A DNA stretch of 64,000 nt from assembly GCA_022813625.1 (NCBI GenBank), contig JAKLMB010000036.1:290836-354835 (forward strand), read 5' to 3'. Under the pieces are notes generated by a model. That model had not been told where the DNA came from, did no database searches, and saw only the letters and a program-made list of their open reading frames with translations. Positions 24,311 through 35,624 of the stretch are shown piece after piece. The DNA is from Aaosphaeria pasadenensis. Taxonomy: Eukaryota > Ascomycota > Dothideomycetes > Pleosporales. Both the position numbers and the translations under genes were made by a program. Each line of letters opens with the position of its first letter. The stretch's first letter is position 1.

Positions 24311-25645
24311 AAAAGTTGTCCCCGGTCAAGGCATCACCCTTTACCATCAGCTGAAAGCGTGGATGCCCCTAACTTTGGACATTGCCCAACTCTCTAGAAT
24401 ATTATCGTCACGAGTTACGACAATTTGCATAAGCGGATAAAATCCGTACTCAACACATCTCGGGCATGTGGACGCCGCCTGAGACATGGCCGCTACTTTC
24501 TGCCAGTATTCGTAAGTGCACCTCTGCTGGGATGCGAGGTCAACGAATCTTAATAGGGATGATATCCACATAATTCACCAAATAAAACTGTTAATTATGA
24601 TCATTTGTGCTCAACCCTCCATCAACGTGAACGTGGATTGATCACAACTAACCTAATCCTACTTCATAGTCCCCTCTAGCCTCGCTGATTCTCCACGATA
24701 TGGCCCCATCGTGACCAACGCGCGCGACTCCAGACTTGGTTCAAAGTAGCATTATTATTATGCCACAAAGACACTCTACAGAACGTGACGAAGACTCCGC
24801 GATCTGTTCAAGTCTTGTCTTGATTGAATTCAATTTCGTGCATAAATTCACGTGACGACGTTGTCAACCCTTCCAAGGCTGCCGATCGCTACTGATGGAC
24901 CTGAGGATCAAAGCTCTCTAGTTCCCCTTGTTTGTACCAACCCTTGCGCAATACTTGTAACATGCAAGTACCAGAGTCATGGGGACCATCACCATCCAAC
25001 CAGAATCCACCCAGAACATTCAGTAGCCAATTTCCAGGCAACATAAGCGGCGTTCAGATGTACCGCAACTAAGCACACCGGTGAGGATGAAGGGTCCAAG
25101 CCAAGGCAACACTCCGTAGGGTAACAGTTTCATACGGGTATTTACATGTTTCTTACTACTTGCAACCTTGAAAATACGGCACGACCAGACATGGCAACCA
25201 CCTCAACCTATCAGTATCCAGTCCAATCTTGATCTGCATTCTCGATGTGGTGCAGATTACATTTTACCTGGACGGAAATTGGGAGCGCTTTGATGCATGC
25301 TGTTGCCTGGTTCCACCAAAATTCACAGCCCTCATAGGAGGGGATAAGCAACCTCGTGATCTAATGCTCAACGGATGAGTTACTTTCCCCGTGTACTCAT
25401 CTGCAGGAGAAGCTTAGTGGAGAGTCCCAGCAGTATGAGGCCGCCAACACGTGAAAGTAGAAGCACCTATATAAAGGCATTTAGTCCTCCACTACATCGA
25501 CCTCCAGGCCGGTGTCATCTGTGCCTCTTTCGTACATACCGTAGTGCAACTTTCAGCCATTCAAATCATCAACGCAGACTTCCCATACGTCTACTCTGCC
25601 TACAATCAACACCATTCATATCCCATCCTCAACAACTTTGCCATC
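24311..25645. other. Intergenic, promoter of the AAA ATPase gene
   Basis: No gene was seen. The 3' UTR of the Rtc3-like gene probably ends near 24600. A TATA box at 25468 and a pyrimidine-rich initiator region precede the next gene. A near match to the TACGGAGTA motif (cactccgta) occurs near 25110. Confidence 0.55.
25468..25475 (+). promoter_or_regulatory. TATA box of the AAA ATPase gene
   Basis: TATATAAA lies 178 bp upstream of the ATG at 25646. With a leader of about 140 nt this is the normal spacing. It is the cleanest TATA element in the window and fits a regulated, inducible gene. Confidence 0.6.
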
Positions 25646-27340
25646 ATGCCAGCAGCTCGAGATATCTTCGCTGCCACCGCTGAAGCTGCTCAAGAAGCCG
25701 TCCGCCTCTACAAGCAGCACTATAGCGGACAGATTCTCGACACACGCAGCGTTCTCCTCGACATCCTCCGCGACAACTTCCCAACCTACCATGTCACGGA
25801 GGTCGACCAATCCACTGCCTCCCTCCTCGAGTTCGCATCTGCTGGCAAAGCAACCGCGAACTTGGACTCCTCCTCCGAAAGCTTCGCCGCGGCCCGCCAA
25901 TGGAAACCCGTCGGCGAGCGCGTGGAGAAGAAATTGCATCCAGGAAAACTGACTGACGACTTCCGCTTCGCAAGGTTCCAATACATATGGGAAGGCAAAG
26001 AGTACCTCGTGTATCACGGAGCGTGGAAGGAACTATACCTGGGTTCCGAGCACGTGTTCTATATCCTGTACCCGCGTTCCAGCGAGGCAGAGAATGTCCA
26101 AGATGGGCACTGCAAGGAGAGTGACGACTTGATCCTGGCTTGCGGAAAATGGACGAGCCAGCTGCACAACGAGATCTGGGTGTTTGACGACGGGCGCTGG
26201 GTCAAGAGCAAAGAGCTCTGGAACTCGGTCCACGGCAGCTCGTGGGAGGACGTCATTCTCGACCCGGAGATGAAGAAGAACATCATCGACGACGTCCAGG
26301 GCTTCTTCAACAACCAGCAACTCTACCGCCAATTCGCCGTCCCATGGCGCCGCGGCCTGATCCTCCACGGCGTGCCCGGCAACGGCAAAACCGTCTCCAT
26401 CAAAGCGCTCATGAGCTCCCTCTACGACCGCCCGGACAGCATCCCCGCCCTATACATCAAGTCGCTCAGCAGCAAATGCAACACGGAGCAATTCGCCATC
26501 CGACGCATCTTCTCGCGCGCCCGGGCCTCCGCACCCTGCCTCCTCATCTTCGAGGACCTCGACTCCCTCGTCACGGACAGCATCCGCTCGTACTTCCTCA
26601 ACGAGGTCGACGGCCTCGAATCCAACGACGGCATCCTGATGATCGGCTCGACCAACCACCTCGACCGCCTCGACCCGGCCATCGCGAAGCGGCCCTCCCG
26701 CTTCGACCGCAAGTACCACTTCAAGCTGCCCGGCGAGCCTGAACGCAGCCTCTACGCCGAGTACTGGCGCCAGAAGCTGCTCAAGAACGGCACCGTCGAG
26801 TTCCCCGCCGACCTGTGCGGCGTCATCGCGAAGATGACTGAGGGCTTCAGCTTCGCGTATATGAAGGAGCTGTTCGTCATGGCGCTGCTGAGCCTCGCGC
26901 GGGGCTACAAGGCTGAGGACTTCGCTGTCGAGGGCGGCGATGGCGTGGATGCTGACGAGACTGTCCGCGCGGCGGAGGAGGAGACGCCAGCGGAGGAGCC
27001 GTTGACGGCCCAGAAGACTGAGGAGGCCGTAGAGACGTGCTCTTGCAGCGAGAAGTGCAACAAGTGCGGAAAGCCCGTTGGTTCGGCGGAAGACAAAGCC
27101 GCCGCAGCACCTGCGAAGAAGGAAAAACTCAAGAATCCGAAGATCAATATTGATGATGTGGAGGTCCCTGCTCATCTGCAGGATAACGTCCTGTTGAAGG
27201 TGCTCGAACATCACATCCGCGTCTTGCATACCGAGATGGACAATACGGAGCAGGATTCATGGCCTAGTGGTAAGGCGAAGGTTGCGGGTGCGAAGAAGCG
27301 GGGTATGAAGCACGTAGAAGCTGTTGCTGTGAGGAACTGA
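25646..27340 (+). CDS. AAA-family ATPase with Cys-rich C-terminal tail
   Basis: A single exon of 564 aa starting at MPAARDIFAAT; the open frame continues upstream but has no earlier ATG. The N-terminal 200 residues have no recognised domain. The AAA module includes an N-flank WRRGLILHGVPGNGKT (Walker A near residue 242), LLIFEDLDSL (Walker B near 298), sensor 1 in GSTNHLDRLDPAI, and RPSRFDRKYHF with the arginine finger region near 350. After the AAA lid an acidic, Ala/Glu-rich linker carries CSCSEKCNKCG, a possible metal-binding knuckle, followed by a basic Lys-rich tail. Many ascomycetes have such proteins of unknown role; the helix-rich core resembles Bcs1/Yta7-type AAA proteins only loosely. 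The coding part is noticeably GC-rich at third positions compared with its neighbours. Confidence 0.88.
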   Translation: MPAARDIFAATAEAAQEAVRLYKQHYSGQILDTRSVLLDILRDNFPTYHVTEVDQSTASLLEFASAGKATANLDSSSESFAAARQWKPVGERVEKKLHPGKLTDDFRFARFQYIWEGKEYLVYHGAWKELYLGSEHVFYILYPRSSEAENVQDGHCKESDDLILACGKWTSQLHNEIWVFDDGRWVKSKELWNSVHGSSWEDVILDPEMKKNIIDDVQGFFNNQQLYRQFAVPWRRGLILHGVPGNGKTVSIKALMSSLYDRPDSIPALYIKSLSSKCNTEQFAIRRIFSRARASAPCLLIFEDLDSLVTDSIRSYFLNEVDGLESNDGILMIGSTNHLDRLDPAIAKRPSRFDRKYHFKLPGEPERSLYAEYWRQKLLKNGTVEFPADLCGVIAKMTEGFSFAYMKELFVMALLSLARGYKAEDFAVEGGDGVDADETVRAAEEETPAEEPLTAQKTEEAVETCSCSEKCNKCGKPVGSAEDKAAAAPAKKEKLKNPKINIDDVEVPAHLQDNVLLKVLEHHIRVLHTEMDNTEQDSWPSGKAKVAGAKKRGMKHVEAVAVRN

Positions 27341-27891
27341 GTTAGGCTATCAGAGGCATGGGGATGGTCGTATGGGGTTTGATGGGTGGTGATGAGGTGG
27401 TGAGGTCAAAATGAATGAATGAACGGCTAATGCATGACGAGGACGATGCGGCTTAAAATCTCAACGATGGACTTTTCCTTCTTCTCTTCTAACGGTGATG
27501 ATGTATCTCTTATCAGTTTAGGTTATACATGGTATGGACTTTGATCCACGTTATGGACAGATAATTAACTGAGACACTCATTTGGTATTGGTGGTTATCT
27601 ATCCGCACCATGTTAACTCTGCTTTCCTTTTCTCTTTTTCTTTTCTCGAGTGACGTGATCTCTTAGCTCTTCTGCCAATCTTTACTCCAAAGCAGATAGG
27701 AAGCTCGCCGATTCATACTCCATTATTTCAAACCCCTCCATGAACCCCAAAAATGCAGACTGCAACTAACATCACAGCTCCGTCAAACCCACTCATTACC
27801 TTCCCCCATACGACATGCTCTCCAACCCATTTAATCCGGGAAAAACGAAAACCCAAAACGCATATGAACTCCGAGTAAACCATTAGCGAAC
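27341..27891. other. Convergent 3' region between AAA ATPase and SSU1-like genes
   Basis: This holds the 3' UTRs of two converging genes. No open frame worth calling; T-rich stretches suitable for 3' end formation lie near 27600-27660. Confidence 0.6.
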
Positions 27892-29506
27892 TCACACATC
27901 CTGGTGATGACTCCTCTGCCTCTTCGCCAGCTCGGCCGCACTCACACTCGACGTATACAGCAACCTGCCCGCAACCGCACTCCTGATCGTGCCCACGACG
28001 ACAACGATCCACAGCAATATAGTCGTTACAGCTATGATCTGTCCTTTCCCGTCAGCATATTTCTCCCCGAAACGAAGCTAGGTTGAACGAGGAAGTCAAA
28101 AAGAAACAGAACAGGGAAACAACAAAAAGACACGAAACATACCGTCCCCAGCACCCTGAAAAACGCAGACCCCAACTCCGTCCCGATGGCAATCGTGTCG
28201 AGCGCCAGCATACCCAGTGGAAACGTGAAGCTCCACCAGCCCATGTTGAAGGGGAAGTGGCGCTGGTGCGCGATGGAGGCGACGGCGTACGCGAGCCAGA
28301 CGAGCGAGTGGGCCCAGAGGATCACCGCCGTGATGCAGCCGAACGTGTGCAGCGTTTCGCCCGCGGAGGCGTACTTCAGCGTGGTCGGGTTGCGGGGGAT
28401 CGTTTGTGCGGCTACGGATCCGAGGCGGAGGAGTCTGGGGTCGTTAGTTGGGATGCGAGATTTGGGTAGGGGGGTGGAAGGGGGGGGACTTACGAGAAAC
28501 TGGCTAGGCAGAGGGGGGAGACGGGGAGGAAGACGCTGACGATGACTTCTCGTGGGGGCAGGTGGTGCAGCGTGAGGCGTTGGTAGTAGATTGCTAGGAC
28601 GGTCATCACTAGGGGTAATCCAACACCTAGGAGCGCGTAGCTCGCGATCATGGTCCATAGTGCGTGCTCTGGGTTCGGGAGGGCACCGGCGACGAGACTG
28701 CCTGTCGAGGCGGACGAGAGAGTGCTGGAGAGTGGGAGGAGTTGGACGGCGTTTACGGTGTGTAGTGCTGAACGTTCGCCATGGGTCATCCTGTGGACAA
28801 ATTAGTAAAGATGAACTTGATGAATGTTGATTGAGAGGTTGGTATCTCACGTGATGTATGGGACGAGGAAAGTAACGAAGAGCGCGACAATGGAGTCAAT
28901 GATCCATAGAACCCAGGCGAGAGTAGCAACCCAAGTTCCCCATGCCGGCACGCAGACATATAAAAGCATATTTATCAACGTCGTGAAGCCGATGGGTAGT
29001 GCACCCAGGAAGAGAGAGTGATGCCGGTCGCGACTCATTATCGTCCAGATACGCGGCCACATCCAGTATCGAATGACGGATAGGATCACAGCCACGCAGA
29101 ACAAGACGACATTGAGGACAAAGACTACGATGGACAGGTAATACAACCAACTTCCATTATAAGGCAGGCGATTCAAAAGGGTTGCTACGACCCCCGTGCC
29201 CATGGTCACGCAAAACCATCTGGGAATGTCAAGTTAGCAACAACCAAACCAATTCGTCTGGAGAGACTGCATTTTGAAGTCTGATATTCTAGCTTACGAT
29301 GGACTGAAATGGCGGATTATCTCCTTGTACTTTGGTCTCTTCTTCTCCCTCGTCGTCTCTAATTGCGAGGGCGGGGTATCGGTACCCTCCTCCCATATCT
29401 CCGTCAAGGCCGGGTCGTTAGACCGCAGAAGTTGCAGCGTCTGAGGCCTTACGTTCGCATGGGACCCGTCGGTGGTTGATGTGCTCGAACATTCCCCGTG
29501 ACTCAT
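27892..29506 (-). CDS. ssu1: Sulfite efflux pump Ssu1-like (TDT/tellurite-resistance dicarboxylate transporter family)
   Basis: Five exons (29506-29298, 29219-28851, 28790-28494, 28434-28143, 28038-27892) give 437 aa. It is a plasma-membrane carrier of the TDT family, in which Ssu1 exports sulfite and SpMae1 imports malate. About ten hydrophobic segments follow a polar N-tail; the first begins at the family motif HFSPSWFCVTMGTGVVA. Other conserved parts are LGALPIGF, ASYALLGVGLPLV, LRLGSVAAQTIP and FNMGWWSFTFPLGM. The Ssu1-type length and the MGWWSFTFP motif favour sulfite over malate, but substrate cannot be proven by eye. Introns fall between or within membrane segments and all junctions keep phase. 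Confidence 0.88.
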
Positions 29507-30259
29507 ATTACCATCTTCAAACGAGTGTTTATTAGGTGGAGATTCGAGGCGGAATTCATTGCACCTCTAGCAATTTGCCGGGAGTAGTTAAATGGATTGG
29601 AACTTAGTTCGGGGGGATTCAAGTCGATCGACGGGCGTTAGTAAGTAGTGTGACGTGTAAGCGAATACTAACGCTGCATGGCTCCCGACTGTGCCGACTT
29701 GTACCTCTCCATTCACAAGAGCAATGAAGTAATTGTACAGTTTATCACTTGGTACTGGTCCTGATCCTGGTCCTAATCCTAGTGCATAGAGCTAAAGTAG
29801 ATTGAATATGCAATTGCAACTACATATCATACTCGAGGAGAAAATAAGTCGACTAGGACCTATAGTCCTGCCCTCCACGTTGAAGATAGACTCATTCCAC
29901 CAAGAAGAACGTATGCTTCAACATGATGACCCTACATTACCTCATGATAGAGCCCTTGCATACTCTTCAGTCGTGGCAAACGAGCACTTGGCCAAGCTAT
30001 ATGGCAATGTCGAACTAGCCTCAAAACTCGCCTGTCACAGTATGTAACCTGAACAAGCTTTTGGATGGTCCTTATCTTTGAACATCGAATCTATGGCGTC
30101 TCCTAGTAAAGTGTTAAAGATTGGAGATCGCATAACGTATCGTACCCTTGGTATGCATGAACACTCACATGTTGACCCTACGTTACGACCAGAAAACGCA
30201 TCCCATGAATGTGTAGTCAGCCATGCAAAACAACGAATCTGCAGTAATTCATTCGTAGA
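29507..30259. other. Intergenic between SSU1-like promoter and NLR 3' end
   Basis: No supportable gene. A short plus-strand frame (29802-30047) ends in a stretch that could suggest a helical repeat (RALAYSSVVANEHLAKLYGN), but it has no partner exons. The degenerate direct run ctggtcctgatcctggtcctaatcctag occurs near 29755. Confidence 0.5.
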
Positions 30260-33200
30260 CTATCTACGCAGCGATCCATTTAGAGTCAGCCTTCCGCTCC
30301 AACGCGACCATCTTGTCTCCTTCCTTTTCTCTTTTGGCAATTCTTGAAGCTTCCTTTCCTCTTTTGGCAATTCTTGAAGTTTCGTTTCCTCTGTTGGCAA
30401 TTCTTGAAGCTTCGTTTCCTCTGTTGGCAATTCTTGAAGCTTCCTTTTCTCTTTAAGCAATTCTTGAAGCTTCTGATCACCTTTACACTTCTCAGTCACA
30501 CCCTCGGCCCTCGGGTTGGCACCATGGAGCAAAAAAGGTCCGACGTCGTCGGCAGTGAAATTGGTGTCCATAAGCACACCCTCCCAGATTGAACGATGGC
30601 CTTTTTCCGCTCTCATGTTAGGATCGGCGCCAAATTCGAGAAGCAGTTTCACAAGACTCGAACTTGGTCGTAAGTAGTTTATTGTAGGTAGATCTCTCCT
30701 GCTGTTAAATCCTCGGTAGGCGAAAACTACCATGTGCAGAAGCTCAGAAGTAATCGCGACGTCCACTGGGCCAGATTCTGCGAGCTTAGTCAAAGCTGAG
30801 CGGACGTATCCTACCAACTGACACTTCACAGCAAAACCTAGAAACGGGCTTGCGAATCGTGGACTGAACATGTCCCGGTCGGTTGGATGAGGCCATTTTA
30901 CTGGCTTTGAATCATGACGTCCCGCATGCAATTGTATCAGACTCAGATCCTCGGAACAAGGTATGGAAGATACCACAAAGGCGATAGAGTCTATCTCATC
31001 AAGAAGACGAGGCTGCCGTAATGAGCCTTCACGGTCGCTTCTACTTGCATATTCTCTCGCAAATATTACCGTATCCCAAAATGTTGTCACGCTCAGTCTT
31101 TCTGGCGCCATTATCTTGAGCTTCATTATGTATGCGTTGCACAATCGGAGATTTGGATCAAATGCACTTCCCGCAGCATCTTGCATTCTTCTCACGATTT
31201 CCGGCTGGTCTAAGAAGTCTCGGACGGTTCGGTGTAGAAAAGCCACAAACACGTGTTGTAACTCGTGGCGTCCCTTCTGATAATGAACCTCTAGTAAGCC
31301 TCGACAATTCGCAGTCAAACGCCGTCGCATAAATTCGCAACGAAAATGAATTTGAGATTGGGTGAGGGGGTCGTATGGTGCTCTCATGGCGAATTCCGGG
31401 TCCTCCTCGTCGGCGAATGACAGTGGAAGGAGTTTCATTGGTCTGGTGGACGTCTGGATGATCCTGAATAGTTGAGATGCGCGCCGGAAATGTTCAGGCG
31501 GAAGAGTATCAATGATCTTTAGAAAAAGTCTCTCGAGGTCCCGGGGAAGCGCATCGAGCCTCCTCTGGAGATCAGAAAGCCGCTCACCTTCAGTGAGACC
31601 ATTCAATAACGACCTAGTGACAAGGTATACCCAAAGGAAAACCCCAGACGCTTTGGCGGTGATATTCTCGATCAGTTGCTTCGACGTTTCTGGGTCGCAC
31701 TCTTGCAACACTTTGTATCCTGGATTCGCGTGCATTCTCGTAGTGACGTAGACTCTGATATCGTCAAAGGTCAGATCCTCGAGTTGCAGGTGCGGCTTGC
31801 TTCTAAATGCATCCTCAAAAGCTATCCAAGGACGACTTGCTGCACAAACCTTGATGCGGGATGTGTTGCTACCCGACGAGACCATTTTATTTATGAAATC
31901 AACGAGGTCAGCCGGCTGTCCGTTGAACTCGTCCATGCCATCTATGAAGACCGCTAATTTGGCCCTTTCCGTCGCCTTTTTAACCATCGTCTCGAATCCA
32001 CGTAATAGCTCTTCCAATGTCCAGGGTTCCAGGTTCCAAATATGGTGGCCGAACATGATGCTTGCCTCTACTCGATGGGGAAATACAGCAGGTATTAATT
32101 CAGGCATTTGGTCCAGAACTTGGGCGAGTATTGTCTTGACCAATCCCTGCAGGGACATTTGGATGTTTGCATCTGAATTCCAGAAGAAGAACGACGCCTT
32201 CAGGAGTTTATCGTCTTTCCCCCAATGTTCTAATGATGATTTGGTTTTCTGGTGATCGTAAATGAACTTCATTAGTGTCGATTTACCTGCTCCTGATCCA
32301 GGAAAATTCAATTAGTACAATCGATCATCCTGACCCCAATTTCGAGCTATCACTTCAAGATTTCTTGGGAGAAAGAAGACTCACCGGCCTTGCCAGTGAT
32401 CCAGTATAGAGGATCATTACTTTCTATCCATTCGGGAAAATTGGCCCATCGAACCTGCTCAGTAGGAGGTTTGAAGATCCATTCAAATGTCTCTTGGTAG
32501 GCAAGCGGGATCTGTTCATAACGACGCTTGACCTCTCGAAAGCTTAATGAATAAATCAGTCTCTTGTTCATGGATGTCGCTTCGTTCTGTCGAAGTACCC
32601 CTTGCATATGGATCAGTTGGTCGCTAGTAGTGCGTGACCTGTCGTGTGGATCCAACACATAACTCCTCTTAATGGCATCGATGACATCGGTCTGGAAATC
32701 TTGACTCTTATCAAGCTTCAGCAGAACCTGATGGCAAAGATGCTTGGTTTCAGCCAGGGTCGTTGAAGTCTGTTCGTAATTTGAGCTGATTTGCTCTCTA
32801 TTGCAGTAAGTGACCAATACACTTCAATCAACAAGAGAGAATTTCGTACCTCATGGCAACCAATATAAGCATGGATATCTGCTGTCTGTAGCTGTCAAGA
32901 GTGCGTTGTAAACTGTCTACCTCGTCTTGGTTCCACATGGTCCGCAAGGCTGCCTGGAAGCTTGGCCATGGAGAGTCCCTGCTGCTACTCCGGACCCGAT
33001 CCAAGATGCCAATAAGCTTTTCAGCGACATTATTACATTTCCTGCATAGGTCCGCGATTTCCTGATCCTGTGAGGAGAAGGGCACCAGGTTGGGGTCATT
33101 GACGGCTTGACGGAGGGTGCCATTCAGCTCTTGGAGATTCTGCGTGATCCCCCGCAGATCGGAATTTTTGTCAGAGTCTCCGGAGCTCGACTTCGATATC

Positions 33201-33286
33201 TCACAGGTGCTGGTCACAATTTTGCCTGCAAAATCAAGAAATTGAACAACGGCAGTCGCGATGCTGAGCGCAGAAAGAGGTTCCAT
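30260..33286 (-). CDS. NLR-like NACHT (STAND) protein with C-terminal 10-aa repeats
   Basis: Three exons (33286-32850, 32797-32385, 32292-30260) give 960 aa. The N-terminus MEPLSALSIATAVVQFLDFA is the fungal STAND N-terminal (HeLo-like) domain, about residues 1-200. The NACHT NTPase begins with Walker A GKAGAGKST near residue 280, split by intron 2, and has Walker B VFIDGMDEF and a sensor-type VCAASRPW. A helical region follows with a conserved FLHRTVRDFL motif. One or two weak ankyrin-like units remain (LVKLLLEFGADPN). The tail is five near-identical decapeptides (KLQELPKEER type). Fungal NLRs act in heterokaryon incompatibility and immune-like cell death; the N-domain would be the effector. 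The gene appears intact. Ligand and partner are unknown. Confidence 0.88.
30321..30475 (-). repeat. 30-bp coding minisatellite in the NLR gene, about 5 copies
   Basis: Units of 30 bp share the plus-strand core ggcaattcttgaag, at 30336, 30366, 30396, 30426 and (first base changed) 30456. They differ at a few positions, mostly Lys/Thr and Arg/Thr changes. The unit length keeps the frame, so copy number can change without breaking the protein. Confidence 0.92.
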
Positions 33287-35624
33287 GGTCCATTCACGTT
33301 ATCATTGTTGTTTGAGACGCAACGAGGCTGAGAAGACACAATGTGAAGGAAGAACATGAGTCTTGGTAACTATGTCTATGCAAGCAGCGTCCGGTCTGAT
33401 TCGCGCGTTAAGGATCACTGCACGCCACTTGTGGGGGCCGAGACGGACGCCTGTCAACATGATCGGGTGCCTGAGTTGTAGATAATCGACCAAGTATCAG
33501 AAACGAGACATCAACTCATGCTCGACATAGATTGCGCATGGTATCTCAACATTGGGGATATTTTAGGCTTGAGTCGAAGGTTATCTGATTGCCATGGTTG
33601 TGCGTGCGATCAGTTCGTGTGATGTTGTTGATTGAAGATAATGTTTACCTAAGGCTGAGCTTTTAGCTGGTAAGAAATCGACAGCAATCATCAGGAATAA
33701 GAGGAGCAGTACGGAGTACCATGTTTATGGAAGGAACTTCATTCATGATGCGATCGATAGGATGCGACGCTCCCTATATCTGGGAAGCAACGAAGGATTC
33801 GGATGGGCTTGTTCGGTAATTGTGTCCGATGAGGCTGTCGCTGCCATGTTCACACTACCATTACCCAGCACATTGAGATCCTCGTAATCCCAGCACCGAT
33901 TCCTGTGGAGGGTATTCAGTACAGTGGCAAGCAATCGTTTATCAGTACGGAGTACTTTGGTTTGTACTTGGTATCGACGAGTCTGACAAGATGTGAGAGG
34001 CTGGTTCGACGTCCACGGGGCTCAAACAGTCCACGCCGCTTTTGAGCATGTCACTATCAAATGCCCCTTGCAATGATATCTTGATTTGATCCAATGGCGG
34101 AAGAGTAACGACACCGAAAGAGTATTAATTTCGACAATTAAGAGACGCTCGGACGCTACGTTTGAGTGGACGAACGGCGCATTCGCTTGGAAAAAGTAGC
34201 AATGATCGAACTGTTGGCATTCCTTTTCTAGAGAGAATCGGGAAAATGACAATGTCCATCGAGAAAAGTAGGTTTTGCTCTCCTGGATCATCGAGAAGAA
34301 CATCGGATTTCCATGTTTTGGCGAAGGTCTACTTTTATCTCCCTCAATGACCACCTAGGTATGTACGTAAATAAACAAAATTTGGGTTCCTTTCAATTTA
34401 GACAGGTTTTTCTCGCGTTTTTGAAAAGGGTTCGTGTCGCCCCACCAATTCTGTGATTCTCGTATCTACATGTTTGCCAAACCTCAAGAAAAGGATCTAC
34501 ATGATGCGACACATTACACGCTCAGAACGATCACAAGATCGTTTCACCTACCGAATGGGCTTTTACACCAATACAGTAGCGTTACCATGTACTTCCTTGC
34601 CACACGTCCCAACACGCAAACAAACAACGACATATCTACAAGTACCACCTTGTTGCGTATGTTCCTTTGCCGCACAAGGTCGTATCGTTCATGCACCCAG
34701 TAGCCGACGCTCCCCTAACAGACTTTCCCCTCCCGAGACACGATCACTCAAGTAATTATAAGTTAAGAACTTAAGACACGCTTGCTGGCTTGTCTGATCG
34801 TCCCCAAAGGGCAAAGGACATGTGCGCAGGGGTTACCCGGCCTTCCCTTCCCATGTCGCGGAGCTTGTCGCTCTTGGTCAACATCTGCTTGTTCCCCATG
34901 TACGTCACTGTGACCCGCGATGGTTAATATCAAAGTTACACCCTTGCCCCGTCCAGCCCATTGAGGGACCAAATAGTGCGATACAAGACCGTGTTTCCAC
35001 GGGTTTTCTCCTGAATCTAGTAAAACAATCGAAATAGAAAGGCCATCGAGCGAAAGGAGAAGGTCTCCCCATCAAACACGCTTGTGACCCCCATATTATA
35101 CGGATCTGAAATGGTAGACCTCGTACTTCGTACTCGCGACACGATAGGTTCAATGACTGAACATCACTACAATCCTAGCCGGACCACTCTTTAATCCAGA
35201 ATACAGGATTCGTGCCAGGGATTGACTGATTGGTAACGGCAGCTAATTACTGCTTTTCTGTTCGGGCGGCGGCAGCGGTGGAGGCGTGCGAATTGACCTT
35301 GCGCGCATGGCGGTCTACCCTGCTCTTCTGTTCGTCTTCTTCCTCTTCTGACATTACGTCGACCTGCTTGTCTTCTCTTGTTTTGCATGAACCTCTCATT
35401 GAACCTTCTCTTCTTCTCTCCTTCACCTTCACTACTCATCCTGGCCCCCGCCCCATATCAGTAGTAATTGCAAGGTTGGGTGAAAAGCACTATTCACCTC
35501 GAGCTACCGAGTTATAAACCACTCGGGTAAAGGTACGATAGCTACACCATCACACCTACACGCACGACAACGACAACGACGACAACTACTACCAACGTCG
35601 CGAAAAGGCCCTTCGGAGGGCTCG
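33287..35624. other. Intergenic with two copies of the TACGGAGTA motif
   Basis: No supportable gene in 2.3 kb. TACGGAGTA occurs at 33709-33717 and 33945-33953, and a near copy of the CCTAGGTA palindrome at about 34352. The plus strand from 35500 is rich in short ACNACN triplet runs, a probable 5' leader for the gene at 35625. Confidence 0.55.

Noticed and set aside
26450..27229. Minus-strand open frame of 259 codons opposite the AAA ATPase
   Set aside because: Shadow produced by the GC-rich third positions of the real gene.
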